A DNA stretch of 29,685 bases from a virus. Location: IMG/VR virus record IMGVR_UViG_3300036770_004990, positions 1 to 29,685 of that record; one strand, written 5' to 3'. Positions 15,029 to 24,634 of this stretch are shown here, piece after piece (the first letter of the stretch is position 1; every line of letters starts with the position of its first letter). Position numbers and translations under genes: made by a program. A model generated the notes under the pieces. The model was not told the origin of the DNA. It did no database searches and saw only the letters and a list, made by a program, of their open reading frames with translations.

Positions 15029-15652
15029 TTATGCTACATATGTTACGGTCACTGGGATAGTTTGAGAACCACCTGTTTCGTTTCCATAAACTGTTATAGT
15101 TGTCTTAATAGTTTGTGTGATATTTGGGTTAGGAATGAATGAGAATGTTAATCCTCTTTCTACTGCTGCAGTTGTTGTGATTTCATCACCTAAGAATACC
15201 GGAATAGTACCAGTACCTGCTGCTAAACCACTACCAACAATTGAACCAGCATTTTTATTAGCTAACACAATTGTGTAACCACTTTGTGTATTACCACTTG
15301 GTGAAGTAGTTGGAGTTAAAGAAACTTGACCACTTCTTTGGTTTACTGAAATAGATGGAACACCAAATTCAACTTTTGGTATTTTTGTAGTTCCTTTTGG
15401 TAAAGTAACTAATTTGTATTTTAATACTTGTGTTTCATCTGGAGATGCTTCCGTTACGGGAATTGCTCTAATTGCTGCATCATAATATGCAGAACCTTTT
15501 GGATGAGCTGGTTCGTAAAGTGTATAATCGATTTCATCATCACCCAAAGCGAACTTTGTGATGTTTAATCCTTCACCTGATGCTAATTTCTCTCTACCTT
15601 TTTTTGTAAGAATCGCATCGACCGTAATTTCGGTATTATCTAAATATGCCAT
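15029..15652 (-). CDS. Putative tail/baseplate structural protein (207 aa)
   Basis: The N-terminal third is distinctive: TVDAILTKKGREKLASGEG, then NITKFALGDDEIDYTLYEPAHPKGS. This helix-plus-'FALGDDEIDYxLY' pattern recurs in structural proteins of uncultured T4-like phages, as far as I recall, but without an assigned role. The C-terminal ~80 residues look like an Ig-like beta domain (LTFSIPNPN-type strands, TTITVYGNETGG). An ATATTTATA motif lies 24 nt upstream and AAGGAAA about 9 nt upstream of the ATG. It follows the 1654-aa gene and leads into the 405-aa gene. Function in tail assembly is inferred from context. Confidence 0.7.
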   Translation of the reverse strand: MAYLDNTEITVDAILTKKGREKLASGEGLNITKFALGDDEIDYTLYEPAHPKGSAYYDAAIRAIPVTEASPDETQVLKYKLVTLPKGTTKIPKVEFGVPSISVNQRSGQVSLTPTTSPSGNTQSGYTIVLANKNAGSIVGSGLAAGTGTIPVFLGDEITTTAAVERGLTFSFIPNPNITQTIKTTITVYGNETGGSQTIPVTVTYVA

Positions 15653-15676
15653 AATTTAATTTCCTTTTATTTCCTA

Positions 15677-15685
15677 TATAAATAT
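15677..15685 (-). promoter_or_regulatory. Candidate late promoter element before the 207-aa gene
   Basis: ATATTTATA on the coding strand, 24 nt before the ATG at 15652. The wider context AATACTTATATTTATATAGG resembles the element before the 387-aa gene. Confidence 0.5.
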
Positions 15686-15704
15686 AAGTATTCTATAATT
15701 TTAA

Positions 15705-18700
15705 TTAATCAACCTCTAAAATTGGTTCGCCACTTCCTCTACCAGTATCAGAAACTCTTAATACATTTGGATTAGTTGTGAATATTTGAACCGGTGAACC
15801 ACCTAAAATATTGGTAGTTGCAGTTTGTTTTGAACCATTAAAGTAACTATTTTGTAAACCAGTTGTTAAATCACCAGTGTTTCTATAATGTGTTGGAAAG
15901 TATCCATTTAATGGTGAAACTTCTACAATATTACCACCAACAATTGGTGCAGATGATTCATTACCATCAGAACCAGTAAATGGTAAAATCGTAACCTTAT
16001 GTCTATATTTTGTAACCGATTGTAATTCAGTTCCCAAACTCTTATCTTGGTCATTTATATTAATCGGTGTTTTTTCAGTATAACTTTCTTTTATTAAATA
16101 TACTTTACTTCTTTCTTTAATACGATTTCCAAATGAATCTATATAATTTCTTATTGTATTTCCGTTTTCGCCATATAATCCAAATCCAGCAACACCCATA
16201 GAGTTTCTATCTAATCCTACTTGTGTAAATTCTACATTATCATATGCACCTTTTACTGAACCTGTTATTTGAGCATCGATTGTTGATGTAATCGTATCAT
16301 ATGTTGATTCAATTAGGGTTTCGGTTGTAGTATCTATCTCACCTTCATATGTTATATATTCCGCAGAAGCAGTAGAAACCAATTCCGTATTTATTTCTGC
16401 AATATAGTTTGAATTTACAGCACTCAATACAACGGATTCAGTAGTAGAAAGCGTTGTTGCAAAATTATTATAAGTTGCAGTAGTTAAAGTAGTTTCGTTT
16501 GTATCAATCGTAGTTTCATATTGATTTAATGAACCAGTTGGTTTGTTCCACTTAACTTTACTTCTTTCTAAAATATGTGGTTCAATCAAAAGACCCGATG
16601 AAACTTTTGCTCTAGCAGGAACTAATGATTCTAACGTATCAAATAATGATTTATCAATATAACGAACTAATTGAATATACTCATGAGTATTCAAATTGTA
16701 ACGTTGGAAATAATAATTTCTCAATTGTGTTAAATCTGAATATGAATCATTATATTCATCTGCAGGATTTCCAATATAATCATCTATGTTAAATTCACCC
16801 AACGAACGAAGAATATCCATATTGATTTCTTTCATTGGCGAGAAGAATAATCCTAATTTATCCGAATCTATTGCACTTTGGTCATATGATTTTTTCGTTG
16901 CACGAGATTTATAATTCAAATCACCTGTCAAAGTTTGTGATTCAAAACGGAATTTATTACCATACGTTAAACCAGATGATGGAACGTTTGCAGTTACACT
17001 TCTTTCATATGGAATATAATTATAAGGATATGTCGTATCACTAAAACCAACCGCATGTGCAGATGATGTATAATCCGTAATAATTGCAACGTTATTTATA
17101 CTACCGGTTTGACTTAAATCTTTTGGATATTCAAAATCTAAACGGAATAATAAATCAACCGAAGATGCAGAAATATGTGAACCATCAATCGCATCAGGTA
17201 ATAAAGTATGATTATTAATACGTGATTCTGAAAGTGGTGCTCTCCATAAACGGAACTCATCAATAGAACCGGTTAAAGTTTGACCAATATATAATGTAGA
17301 ACCACTTCCCCAACTTGTACTTCCGGTAATGTATGAAATAGATGAACTTGCTTGATTTCTAATTCTACCATCAAATCCTTCCTTAAAATAAACCTCAAAT
17401 GTTTCGGATGTTGAACCGGTTCTTCTATTTACAACTACGTTAGCATAATCATCTTTGTAGAATGGTATATAATCAGTAGAAGATGCTGTAATATATCCAC
17501 CATTTTGAATTTTGAATTCTACTTTAGCTAATGAACCAGTTCCAGGAACTAAATTTAATTCCCAACCACTACCACTAATTAATGATTGTGTTGCTTCATT
17601 ATTTACTGCTGTTAAACGGAATTCAACTGCGTTTGGATAATATCCATTATATGTTTGGAATGGAACTTTTAAGTATGATGATGAATCAAACGCCAATGCA
17701 CAAGTTCTATCATCAAACGTAAATTGAGTAGTTGCAGAACTAGCAGGGTCTTGCGGTCCGCCATACTCCATAATTGTTAATAATGAAACAGGAATACCAT
17801 AACAAGCCATTGCTGCATGTAATGCTCTTTTCGTTCCTTTGTGTTTTAACAAATATGGTAAGTTGTTTAGAATTCTTCTCCATATTTGATGTTGTCTTGC
17901 TTTTCCACTCATCGATGTATGAGTAGTACCATCAGTATCTTTACCAAATGCATACTCCCATAGGAATTGTGATTGAACTCCCATATCAGCATCCCAACCA
18001 AGAGATTCTAACATATGATATATCAATTCATTTCCAATACCATCTTCGTATTTATGTTCTAATTTTTTAGATTGAGAAATGTTTTTAATATGTGCCCACA
18101 AAATATCAAAGTGTTGACCCATCATCGTTAAGAAAAGGGTAAACTCTTCATTGTCTGCATCATTTGTGATATGTGCAGGAATATTATTTGTTAATAAGTT
18201 TTTATTATTCGAATCATAGGTTTCCGTTTCATCAAGTATTCCATTATACCAACTAATTGCTTGAGAACTTGTTGGATTATATAAACTACCAGTGTAATTT
18301 ACTTTTGGATAGGTGTTTCCATTTTCAGATGAACTAACATATAACCATTTTTCAAATCCATCAAATCCATTTTTTAATTGTTGAATTTGACCTTCATATG
18401 ATTTGATTTCGTTTGAAGAGGCAATACTACCAGAAATAAATGAAGTAGATGAACTTACAAAGTTAATTTTGGTATTGTAACTTTCTATTAACTGAATTTT
18501 GTAATAAAAGTTTCTAACGCGTTCTTCCGCAGATGAATATTTTACAAAATTTTCCCAATAAATTTCAGAACCGCTTTCGTATTGAATATTTAAATTTTCT
18601 AATGAATAACCACTAGAACTTACAAATGTATTCACTAAATCAGTTGATGTGGCAGAACCACTTGCAATCAAATCATCTAATAATTGATAGCCAATATCAT

Positions 18701-20669
18701 CGGTTACACTAACATTAAAATTAGGACGTAATTGAGTACATTCACTCTTTAATTCATCAATAATAGTAACTTGTTCTATTATAGGAATCGATTGAATTTT
18801 AGAAATCCATAATTGTTGGTTTGGTTCTATTTCACGTGGAAGTGGTTCGTATAATTTAAGAACTAATGCTCTTTCTTCTCTACTTTTACTTCTATTACCA
18901 GTAGTTGGGTCTTCGGTATATGTTGAAAACGTTTCTCTATCGATTCCCCACGTTGCTATAAGTTTATTATCACCATCACCCATATGAATGTAGTGAGTTA
19001 AGAATTTAGAAACCTCTTCTCTTAAAATAGTTTCATCCCAACTTTGTTCGAATGCTTTACGAATATCAGCAACAACATTTCCACGCTGTAATTTAAGGTC
19101 ACCCTTATCAAACAACATAGATATACGTTCTATCTTACCTTCCGTTAGTTCATCACCTTCTGCGTTAAATGGAATTAATAAGAATTCAAACTGAATCTTA
19201 TCAGTATCTTCGTTAAATTGAAGTTTTGCTTTACGCAATACATCACTAACTTTGAATGTTGCTAAACCAGCTGGTGAAAATCTACCTAATGCATATTCTT
19301 TATCGTATTTTGAAACATAAATTTCAACATAGTTGGTATTAATTGATTGCCAACTAATATCGAAATCAACTTCAAATTCTTTGAAATCTGCACCTTTAAT
19401 ATTTTGTGGGTAATAGATATTTGTAATATCTGGTCCTGGTAAATAATATTTGTTTACAACGTTAATTGTAACTTTTATCGTTTCACCACTTCCTGCTCTA
19501 TTACTACGAGGTTGTAAGTATAAAACATAATTACCAACTCCGTTATAAAAATCATTTTTATTTAATACAATAGAACCACTATTTGAAATAATACGTTGGG
19601 TAGAACCTAACGAAAATACAACTTCATCCGCGTTAAATGAATTGTATGGAATTTTCAAATCATCATTACCCGAAATATTAAATTCGAAAGTATTACCTTC
19701 GGTTCTTAATGTAGGTGATGATGGTAGTGGTACTGCTTGATTATTATTTTTACTTACAATAATATCTACAATAACATTATCATTAACCAAATCAATCGTT
19801 TGATTTAACGTATTATTTGTAGTAATATTACCATTTTTATTTATTCTATATGTAACGGAATGTGTTTGAGAATCTAATCCCTTAGATGTAAACTGAATAT
19901 TATTTGCACCATTTGAATTTGGTGAAAAATCTAATTCAGTAGTTCCACGAGTTACTAACCCAACCCTACCATCGGTAGTTCTATATTCAACTAAATCGTT
20001 TTGATATACATCACCATTTATTGTAATTTTACCTTTAGCAGTAGGTATTGGTTCTACATAAACCGGTGTTGATTTTATATCAAACGTAAGGTTTGTATTT
20101 AATGTAGCCTGTTTATCACCAACTTTAGATTCTAATTTATTTTGTTGAATATATTGGCCATCTATTAATTTTTCTACAATTAATTCATAATATGGAAAAT
20201 ATACTACACTTGTATAAACTTTTGGACGTTCTACCTTTTCTCTAATTATAGCACCAGGATTGTTAGGGTCTTGTCTATATGTATAATCAATCCTATCATC
20301 AAATGGTACAGGCTCTTCAATATCTTTTCTTAATTCTTTATATATTGTATATAATTTATATACATCACCAGATTGTGTACCAGATTTTTTTACTGAAATA
20401 GTTTTTGGTGTAAGTAATTCTTTTTCGGTAAATGTAATAGTAGATGGTGCTAGTTGATTTGTTTCATTACCATCTATAACAATCATTCCATCTTTTGGAG
20501 TTGATGAAATTGCAACATTTACAAATAAACTTTGACTTTCAGATATAGGAGTTGTAGGGGGAACGTATACAGTTCCACCACCCCCACCGCCACCAACATC
20601 ATTAACGAAGTTGTCCAGGCCGTTCATATTTACATTACCATCTAATCTATTTATTTCTTCTATTGCCAT
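15705..20669 (-). CDS. Giant tail/baseplate protein with LamG-like lectin domain
   Basis: A 1654-aa protein. A seven-glycine run follows the first ~26 residues. Ig-like beta domains occupy roughly 50-500 (for example GPDITNIYYPQNIKG near 411). A helical region follows from FEQSWDETILREEVSKFLTHY near 543. Near 940, RRILNNLPYLLKHKGTKRAL and ACYGIP resemble the conserved core of phage P2 gpI-type baseplate proteins. Residues ~985-1185 look like a concanavalin/LamG-type lectin (ALAFDSSSYLKVPF; IGQTLTGSIDEFRLWRAPLS). The C-terminus is long and repetitive (YETTIDTNETTLTTATY). Order after gp25- and gp6-like genes is where T4 has gp7, so a wedge or periphery role is likely, with the lectin domain perhaps touching host glycans. 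GAGGA lies about 11 nt before the ATG. Confidence 0.75.
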   Translation of the reverse strand: MAIEEINRLDGNVNMNGLDNFVNDVGGGGGGGTVYVPPTTPISESQSLFVNVAISSTPKDGMIVIDGNETNQLAPSTITFTEKELLTPKTISVKKSGTQSGDVYKLYTIYKELRKDIEEPVPFDDRIDYTYRQDPNNPGAIIREKVERPKVYTSVVYFPYYELIVEKLIDGQYIQQNKLESKVGDKQATLNTNLTFDIKSTPVYVEPIPTAKGKITINGDVYQNDLVEYRTTDGRVGLVTRGTTELDFSPNSNGANNIQFTSKGLDSQTHSVTYRINKNGNITTNNTLNQTIDLVNDNVIVDIIVSKNNNQAVPLPSSPTLRTEGNTFEFNISGNDDLKIPYNSFNADEVVFSLGSTQRIISNSGSIVLNKNDFYNGVGNYVLYLQPRSNRAGSGETIKVTINVVNKYYLPGPDITNIYYPQNIKGADFKEFEVDFDISWQSINTNYVEIYVSKYDKEYALGRFSPAGLATFKVSDVLRKAKLQFNEDTDKIQFEFLLIPFNAEGDELTEGKIERISMLFDKGDLKLQRGNVVADIRKAFEQSWDETILREEVSKFLTHYIHMGDGDNKLIATWGIDRETFSTYTEDPTTGNRSKSREERALVLKLYEPLPREIEPNQQLWISKIQSIPIIEQVTIIDELKSECTQLRPNFNVSVTDDIGYQLLDDLIASGSATSTDLVNTFVSSSGYSLENLNIQYESGSEIYWENFVKYSSAEERVRNFYYKIQLIESYNTKINFVSSSTSFISGSIASSNEIKSYEGQIQQLKNGFDGFEKWLYVSSSENGNTYPKVNYTGSLYNPTSSQAISWYNGILDETETYDSNNKNLLTNNIPAHITNDADNEEFTLFLTMMGQHFDILWAHIKNISQSKKLEHKYEDGIGNELIYHMLESLGWDADMGVQSQFLWEYAFGKDTDGTTHTSMSGKARQHQIWRRILNNLPYLLKHKGTKRALHAAMACYGIPVSLLTIMEYGGPQDPASSATTQFTFDDRTCALAFDSSSYLKVPFQTYNGYYPNAVEFRLTAVNNEATQSLISGSGWELNLVPGTGSLAKVEFKIQNGGYITASSTDYIPFYKDDYANVVVNRRTGSTSETFEVYFKEGFDGRIRNQASSSISYITGSTSWGSGSTLYIGQTLTGSIDEFRLWRAPLSESRINNHTLLPDAIDGSHISASSVDLLFRLDFEYPKDLSQTGSINNVAIITDYTSSAHAVGFSDTTYPYNYIPYERSVTANVPSSGLTYGNKFRFESQTLTGDLNYKSRATKKSYDQSAIDSDKLGLFFSPMKEINMDILRSLGEFNIDDYIGNPADEYNDSYSDLTQLRNYYFQRYNLNTHEYIQLVRYIDKSLFDTLESLVPARAKVSSGLLIEPHILERSKVKWNKPTGSLNQYETTIDTNETTLTTATYNNFATTLSTTESVVLSAVNSNYIAEINTELVSTASAEYITYEGEIDTTTETLIESTYDTITSTIDAQITGSVKGAYDNVEFTQVGLDRNSMGVAGFGLYGENGNTIRNYIDSFGNRIKERSKVYLIKESYTEKTPININDQDKSLGTELQSVTKYRHKVTILPFTGSDGNESSAPIVGGNIVEVSPLNGYFPTHYRNTGDLTTGLQNSYFNGSKQTATTNILGGSPVQIFTTNPNVLRVSDTGRGSGEPILEVD

Positions 20670-20687
20670 TTAATTATAATCCTCGTC

Positions 20688-20696
20688 TATAAATAT
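20688..20696 (-). promoter_or_regulatory. Candidate late promoter element before the 1654-aa gene
   Basis: ATATTTATA on the coding strand, 18 nt before the ATG at 20669, in a 51-nt gap that otherwise contains only the ribosome binding site. Confidence 0.5.
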
Positions 20697-20720
20697 AGCT
20701 TATTTAATATTGTTACTTTA

Positions 20721-22484
20721 CTACCTTATATTTTGGTATTGATTATCGTTAGTATCCATATAGTTTCCACCATATCCATAGTCTCTAAAATTATTTGCAG
20801 TTTCTCCACCTGAACTTCCACCACTACTTCCTCCATATGATACGGTCGGTTGATAATTTGTAGGAGCTCCACAATCACCAACTTTAGTAACTGTCCAATT
20901 TGGTCCACCGACCGTTATAGTTCCTTCGGCAGCACATAATGTAACGGAACGACCTGGTTCTAATGATGGACCAGTTTGTGGTTGACCTGCTGAATTTTTA
21001 TATTGGAATGAATTTGTAAATCCACTTCCGTATGATGCACCATTATAGTTTTGATTTTGATTTGCTTCATGCGAACCATTATAAATTGTATATGAGAATA
21101 ATTTTAATTCCACTTTTTGTTTTGGTACTTCTCTTACATCTCCACTAAATTCAGGTGTACCTTGATATGTGATAGTTAATGCATCATATTCTCTACCAAA
21201 TACATTTGTAGGTTTTTTACCATCTTTATCAGTAAATGTTATACCACCATTATCTGACCAAACATAGAATGTTTTAGTTGTTGTTTGTGGTTTATCCGCA
21301 TATCTACAAGAACCATCATCCTCTGTTGCGTTTGGATTGTAGTTTAGTGAATTCGGGTCCATACATCCTCTAACCTTTTGAATTGGGTTTGCATCTTGTA
21401 TAGGTCTATAAACACAACTACCATCATTCTCTACTGCAAGAGGGTTATAATTTAATGCATTAGGGTCAGTACAACCTCTAACTACACCTTGTCTATTTCC
21501 AATTTCAGTTGAAACGTTTTGATTGTTACTAAGAATTGATTTTAATATTTGTTTAGTTTCATCTAATGTAATTTGTTCGTCTTTAGAAAGTATATTATCT
21601 TCTTGAATATTTCTTTTTGGTAAATAATATTCGATAATTTCTATCAAAGATTGTAATATCGTTTGTTTAATTCTTTCGATTGATAATTCAACTGGCATTG
21701 GTGATGATAATGGTTTACCATAAGTTACTGATTTTATTGACCAATCCCTATTTTGAATATAATATTTTGTACTTTCAACTAATTTAGTTTTTATTACATT
21801 TATAAATTCTTCCCAATTTATAATATTAAATTCTTTTTGTATAAGTTTTACATAAGTTTCACCTTGCTGGATTGTTCCCTTTTGTGAAACAAACTTTTGT
21901 AAGATATTTTCTACTTTAAGACTTTCAATAAAAGGTTCTATGAAATAAACAGTATCATCTCTAAACTCACCTTCTTTTAAAAAAATATTTACACGAGTAT
22001 CTAAATCATCAATTACTTTACCATCTTTATCTTTTAAAGGTAAGACACGAATTTCAGTACGAGATGGTGAAATTTCATGTATCCATAACTTATCTTTATC
22101 TACACTCGCAGAACCTGCTCTTCTATTCAAAAGTGTAGTTTGAGTTTTGAATATACCATTTGCATATCCTGCATCTCTAACTAACTTTTCAGTATCTATT
22201 ATATATTCTTTAGCACCATTTGTTTTTTTGTTAGATTTATTTTCACTAAAAATAAAATATTTTGAAATATTTACATCGTCCAAAAATATGTATCTAACTT
22301 TATCTCCACTTTCACCTTGTGGCAATACATTATCACTTGCATCATATAATACAAATTCAATAGTATCTGCAGTTCCAAGTCCAAAGTAGGATTTTGCAAC
22401 TTCTTGTTCAAAAATTGCTCTATCTTTACTATCAACTTTGTAGCCCTTTTTATCAACTACTTCTTTAAATTGAGTTATTGCCAT
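20721..22484 (-). CDS. Baseplate-associated protein with two GC-DP cysteine repeats
   Basis: A 587-aa protein. Residues 1-~300 are mixed alpha/beta (AKSYFGLGTADTIEFVLYD; DKLWIHEISPSRTEIRVLPL) and include a helical stretch of ~200-300; I know no named family. Residues 337-357 and 373-393 are two copies of GC-x-DPN-x-LNYNP-x-A-x(3)-DGSC, 36 residues apart, each with two Cys and an acidic loop. This motif is known from secreted proteins of aquatic Bacteroidota, often in tandem before a sorting signal. A beta domain (~400-560) and a Gly/Ser/Tyr/Asn-rich tail follow. Its start overlaps the coiled-coil gene by 10 nt. Context suggests a baseplate or tail-tip protein; the repeats may be disulfide- or Ca-stabilised spacers, which is inference. 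Confidence 0.7.
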   Translation of the reverse strand: MAITQFKEVVDKKGYKVDSKDRAIFEQEVAKSYFGLGTADTIEFVLYDASDNVLPQGESGDKVRYIFLDDVNISKYFIFSENKSNKKTNGAKEYIIDTEKLVRDAGYANGIFKTQTTLLNRRAGSASVDKDKLWIHEISPSRTEIRVLPLKDKDGKVIDDLDTRVNIFLKEGEFRDDTVYFIEPFIESLKVENILQKFVSQKGTIQQGETYVKLIQKEFNIINWEEFINVIKTKLVESTKYYIQNRDWSIKSVTYGKPLSSPMPVELSIERIKQTILQSLIEIIEYYLPKRNIQEDNILSKDEQITLDETKQILKSILSNNQNVSTEIGNRQGVVRGCTDPNALNYNPLAVENDGSCVYRPIQDANPIQKVRGCMDPNSLNYNPNATEDDGSCRYADKPQTTTKTFYVWSDNGGITFTDKDGKKPTNVFGREYDALTITYQGTPEFSGDVREVPKQKVELKLFSYTIYNGSHEANQNQNYNGASYGSGFTNSFQYKNSAGQPQTGPSLEPGRSVTLCAAEGTITVGGPNWTVTKVGDCGAPTNYQPTVSYGGSSGGSSGGETANNFRDYGYGGNYMDTNDNQYQNIR

Positions 22485-23566
22485 GCTACGTTTCTTTTAC
22501 TCATCGTTTTATTATATACATAATAACAATATTGTTTACCAATATTGTGAATTATTTTACCCATCCAATTATCTTTTGGTAATTCACCCATCTCATAAGC
22601 CATATGTTCTGTCCACGGTCTAACTACTTTGTAAATCCATTTTGTATGTTGTGGTTTTTGTTTCATAAACTTCACCACATTTTTAGCCCACATCATATAT
22701 CCTAATACTAATTGAGGGTCTTTCTCCCACATCATATTACCATATCTCTCATCTGCATCCCATATGTGTTCTGGTAAATATCCTTGAATATATAATTCAT
22801 TACAAATGATTTTCTTCTTTTTCGTATTAGCCAATTCTGCTTGAGTTTTTGCTGCCTGTGCTGCTGAAGCTGCTGCCTGTGCTTGTGAAGCCTCAATTTG
22901 TGCAGATGCTAATAATTGTTGAGCATTTGTTACTTGGTTTTGTAAATCAATTGTTCTTGTCAGTGCCGATTGTAATTGAGTTTCTAATTGTTTTTGTAAT
23001 TCAGTAAACGTTTGTTTCTCAGCCTGTAAACCTCTAAGTTGTGCTTCTAGTGAAACTCTTTCAATACCTTCTCTAATACCTTTACTCAATGCATTCTGAA
23101 AATCTTGTACTAAGGTTACATATTTTTCATTAGTAATATCTAATTCATTTTCAGCAGATGCACGTAATAAACGTTCAACATCAATTTGAGTTATTAGATT
23201 ATTATTTTCAGTAGTTAAACGTTGTATCTCTGCAGTTGCATCACTTAACTCTTTATCTAAATTTCTAACTTGGCCTAAACTACCACTATATAATCCTTCT
23301 AATCTATCGTATGTTTTTTGAGGAACTACTTTTGGTTGTTCTTTTGGTGTTTGTGGTATAAGTTCATCAACTACAACATCAACTGCTTTTTTCAGTTCTT
23401 CTTCGTTGTATTTTGGTTTTTCTACATAACCACTGGTTTCACCATCAAAATCTTCATTTATTGGTTTGGCATAAAAAGTATGATTACCTGAACTATTTTG
23501 TGAGGTAATAACTGCAGAACCACTTGATATTAATTCTGATACTCTAAATTCGTTTTGTAATGACAT
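22475..23566 (-). CDS. Coiled-coil tail protein with conserved C-terminal helical domain
   Basis: The 363-aa product has a polar N-terminus (EFRVSELISSGSAVITSQ). A long heptad coiled coil spans ~105-255, ending in an Ala/Gln-rich segment (QASQAQAAASAAQAAKTQ-like). A compact Trp/Tyr/Cys-rich C-terminal domain follows (~258-363: ICNELYIQGYLPEHIWDADERYG; WEKDPQLVLGYMMWAKNVVKFM; HNIGKQYCYYVYNK). Similar C-terminal domains with 'CNEL...G.L....W..D..YG' occur at the ends of other phage structural proteins, from memory. The coiled coil suggests a trimeric rod or tail-fibre network part. The gene lies between the DNRLRE-like and 587-aa genes in the baseplate operon, with a 3-nt gap upstream and a 10-nt overlap downstream. 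Confidence 0.7.
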   Translation of the reverse strand: MSLQNEFRVSELISSGSAVITSQNSSGNHTFYAKPINEDFDGETSGYVEKPKYNEEELKKAVDVVVDELIPQTPKEQPKVVPQKTYDRLEGLYSGSLGQVRNLDKELSDATAEIQRLTTENNNLITQIDVERLLRASAENELDITNEKYVTLVQDFQNALSKGIREGIERVSLEAQLRGLQAEKQTFTELQKQLETQLQSALTRTIDLQNQVTNAQQLLASAQIEASQAQAAASAAQAAKTQAELANTKKKKIICNELYIQGYLPEHIWDADERYGNMMWEKDPQLVLGYMMWAKNVVKFMKQKPQHTKWIYKVVRPWTEHMAYEMGELPKDNWMGKIIHNIGKQYCYYVYNKTMSKRNVAWQ

Positions 23567-23569
23567 ATA

Positions 23570-24634
23570 TTATTTTTCCACTAAAAAGGTTAAATCTTTA
23601 TCTGAAAAATATTCGATTTCACCATCTCTATCAATTTTTATTTCGATGTAATATTCTCTATTAGTTTCCCAATTCGTTAAATTTACCTTAAAGTAATTAC
23701 CATTTGAATCACAACTAACTTTTGTGTAATCACCAAATGGAACAACCACTTCATCCGTAACTACATCTTTAATTTGATAATAAGTTGTAGCAGGTAAATA
23801 CTTTACATCATTATATGAATAAAGATTGGTATATGTTTTAAGTGGATACTTTTCTCTTGCAAACACTCTTATCTCTGGTTTACTATTTACTTTGTATCTA
23901 GCTTTTAATCTCTTAAATGTTACATGAATATCATCACTTGTCAATTCAGTTAGTGAACCAGTTGTAAATGTCGAATCATCCCATCCAATTCTTAGTTTTG
24001 GTTGATATATGGTATTTGTTTCTTTTGAAAAGAATTTTAATTGTCCATAATCTAACGTATCATTTTCTAATGAAGATGCATGTTTTAATATCATACCCTC
24101 ATTTGGAAAACTACCACTTAACCAAGCTGAAACTAATGGAATAATATTCATCTCAATATCAGAACTTTGGTAATTAAACGATTGTGATGCGTAAGAACCA
24201 GTGTACCAAACACCACCCTTTCCAGTCAATGAACCAGTTGTTTGTGGATTTAAACTACCAGAATTTTCTAACCAATCATTTTCCGTACTTCTATAATTCC
24301 AAGTTACACCATCAATTGAAATATCATCAAAACGAGTTCCTATACCCATATCCCAACTTTGAGATATTGCGTATGCATAAATGGTATAATCTATTGGTAT
24401 TTCGTTTGATTCACATTCTTTCAATATCAAATCACATGAACTCATTGTCACATCACCGGATAGCAAAGATGCAGATAAAGCAGTTGTATCAAATTTAATT
24501 AAACTACGTGCAGTATCTTTTAGATTTCCATAATAAACTTTGGAAATTTCTAATATTTCATCCAACCCTGTGTTTTGTTTAGGTTGTTGTAAATAAATTG
24601 TTGCATCTTTTGATGCTGTTATGAATTGATACAT
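23570..24634 (-). CDS. DNRLRE-like beta-sandwich baseplate-region protein
   Basis: The 354-aa product begins with an ASKDATIYLQQ segment, followed by a small-residue linker, SKVYYGNLKDTARSLIKFD and repeated strands. This 'aDatiy...l.v......r.likFD' pattern is that of DNRLRE/Ig-like beta-sandwich domains, usually glycan-binding or structural. Conserved-looking Trp residues are present (TWNYRSTENDWLENSG; GGVWYTGSYASQSFNY). Residues ~230-354 form another beta domain (VNSKPEIRVFAREKYPLKTY). The start overlaps the stop of the gp6-like gene (TAATG), so it is probably translated with baseplate wedge proteins. It might be a peripheral baseplate component. The domain call is moderate. Confidence 0.65.
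   Translation of the reverse strand: MYQFITASKDATIYLQQPKQNTGLDEILEISKVYYGNLKDTARSLIKFDTTALSASLLSGDVTMSSCDLILKECESNEIPIDYTIYAYAISQSWDMGIGTRFDDISIDGVTWNYRSTENDWLENSGSLNPQTTGSLTGKGGVWYTGSYASQSFNYQSSDIEMNIIPLVSAWLSGSFPNEGMILKHASSLENDTLDYGQLKFFSKETNTIYQPKLRIGWDDSTFTTGSLTELTSDDIHVTFKRLKARYKVNSKPEIRVFAREKYPLKTYTNLYSYNDVKYLPATTYYQIKDVVTDEVVVPFGDYTKVSCDSNGNYFKVNLTNWETNREYYIEIKIDRDGEIEYFSDKDLTFLVEK

Noticed and set aside
5560-15685. Reading the recurrent element as T4-type TATAAATA promoters on the plus strand
   Set aside because: Except at the RHH gene there is no plus-strand gene downstream of any copy, while each copy keeps a similar distance to a minus-strand ATG; orientation toward the minus-strand genes is the better explanation.
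24184-24498. Plus-strand open frame of 104 codons
   Set aside because: Antisense to the DNRLRE-like gene; His/Asn/Gln-rich shadow composition.
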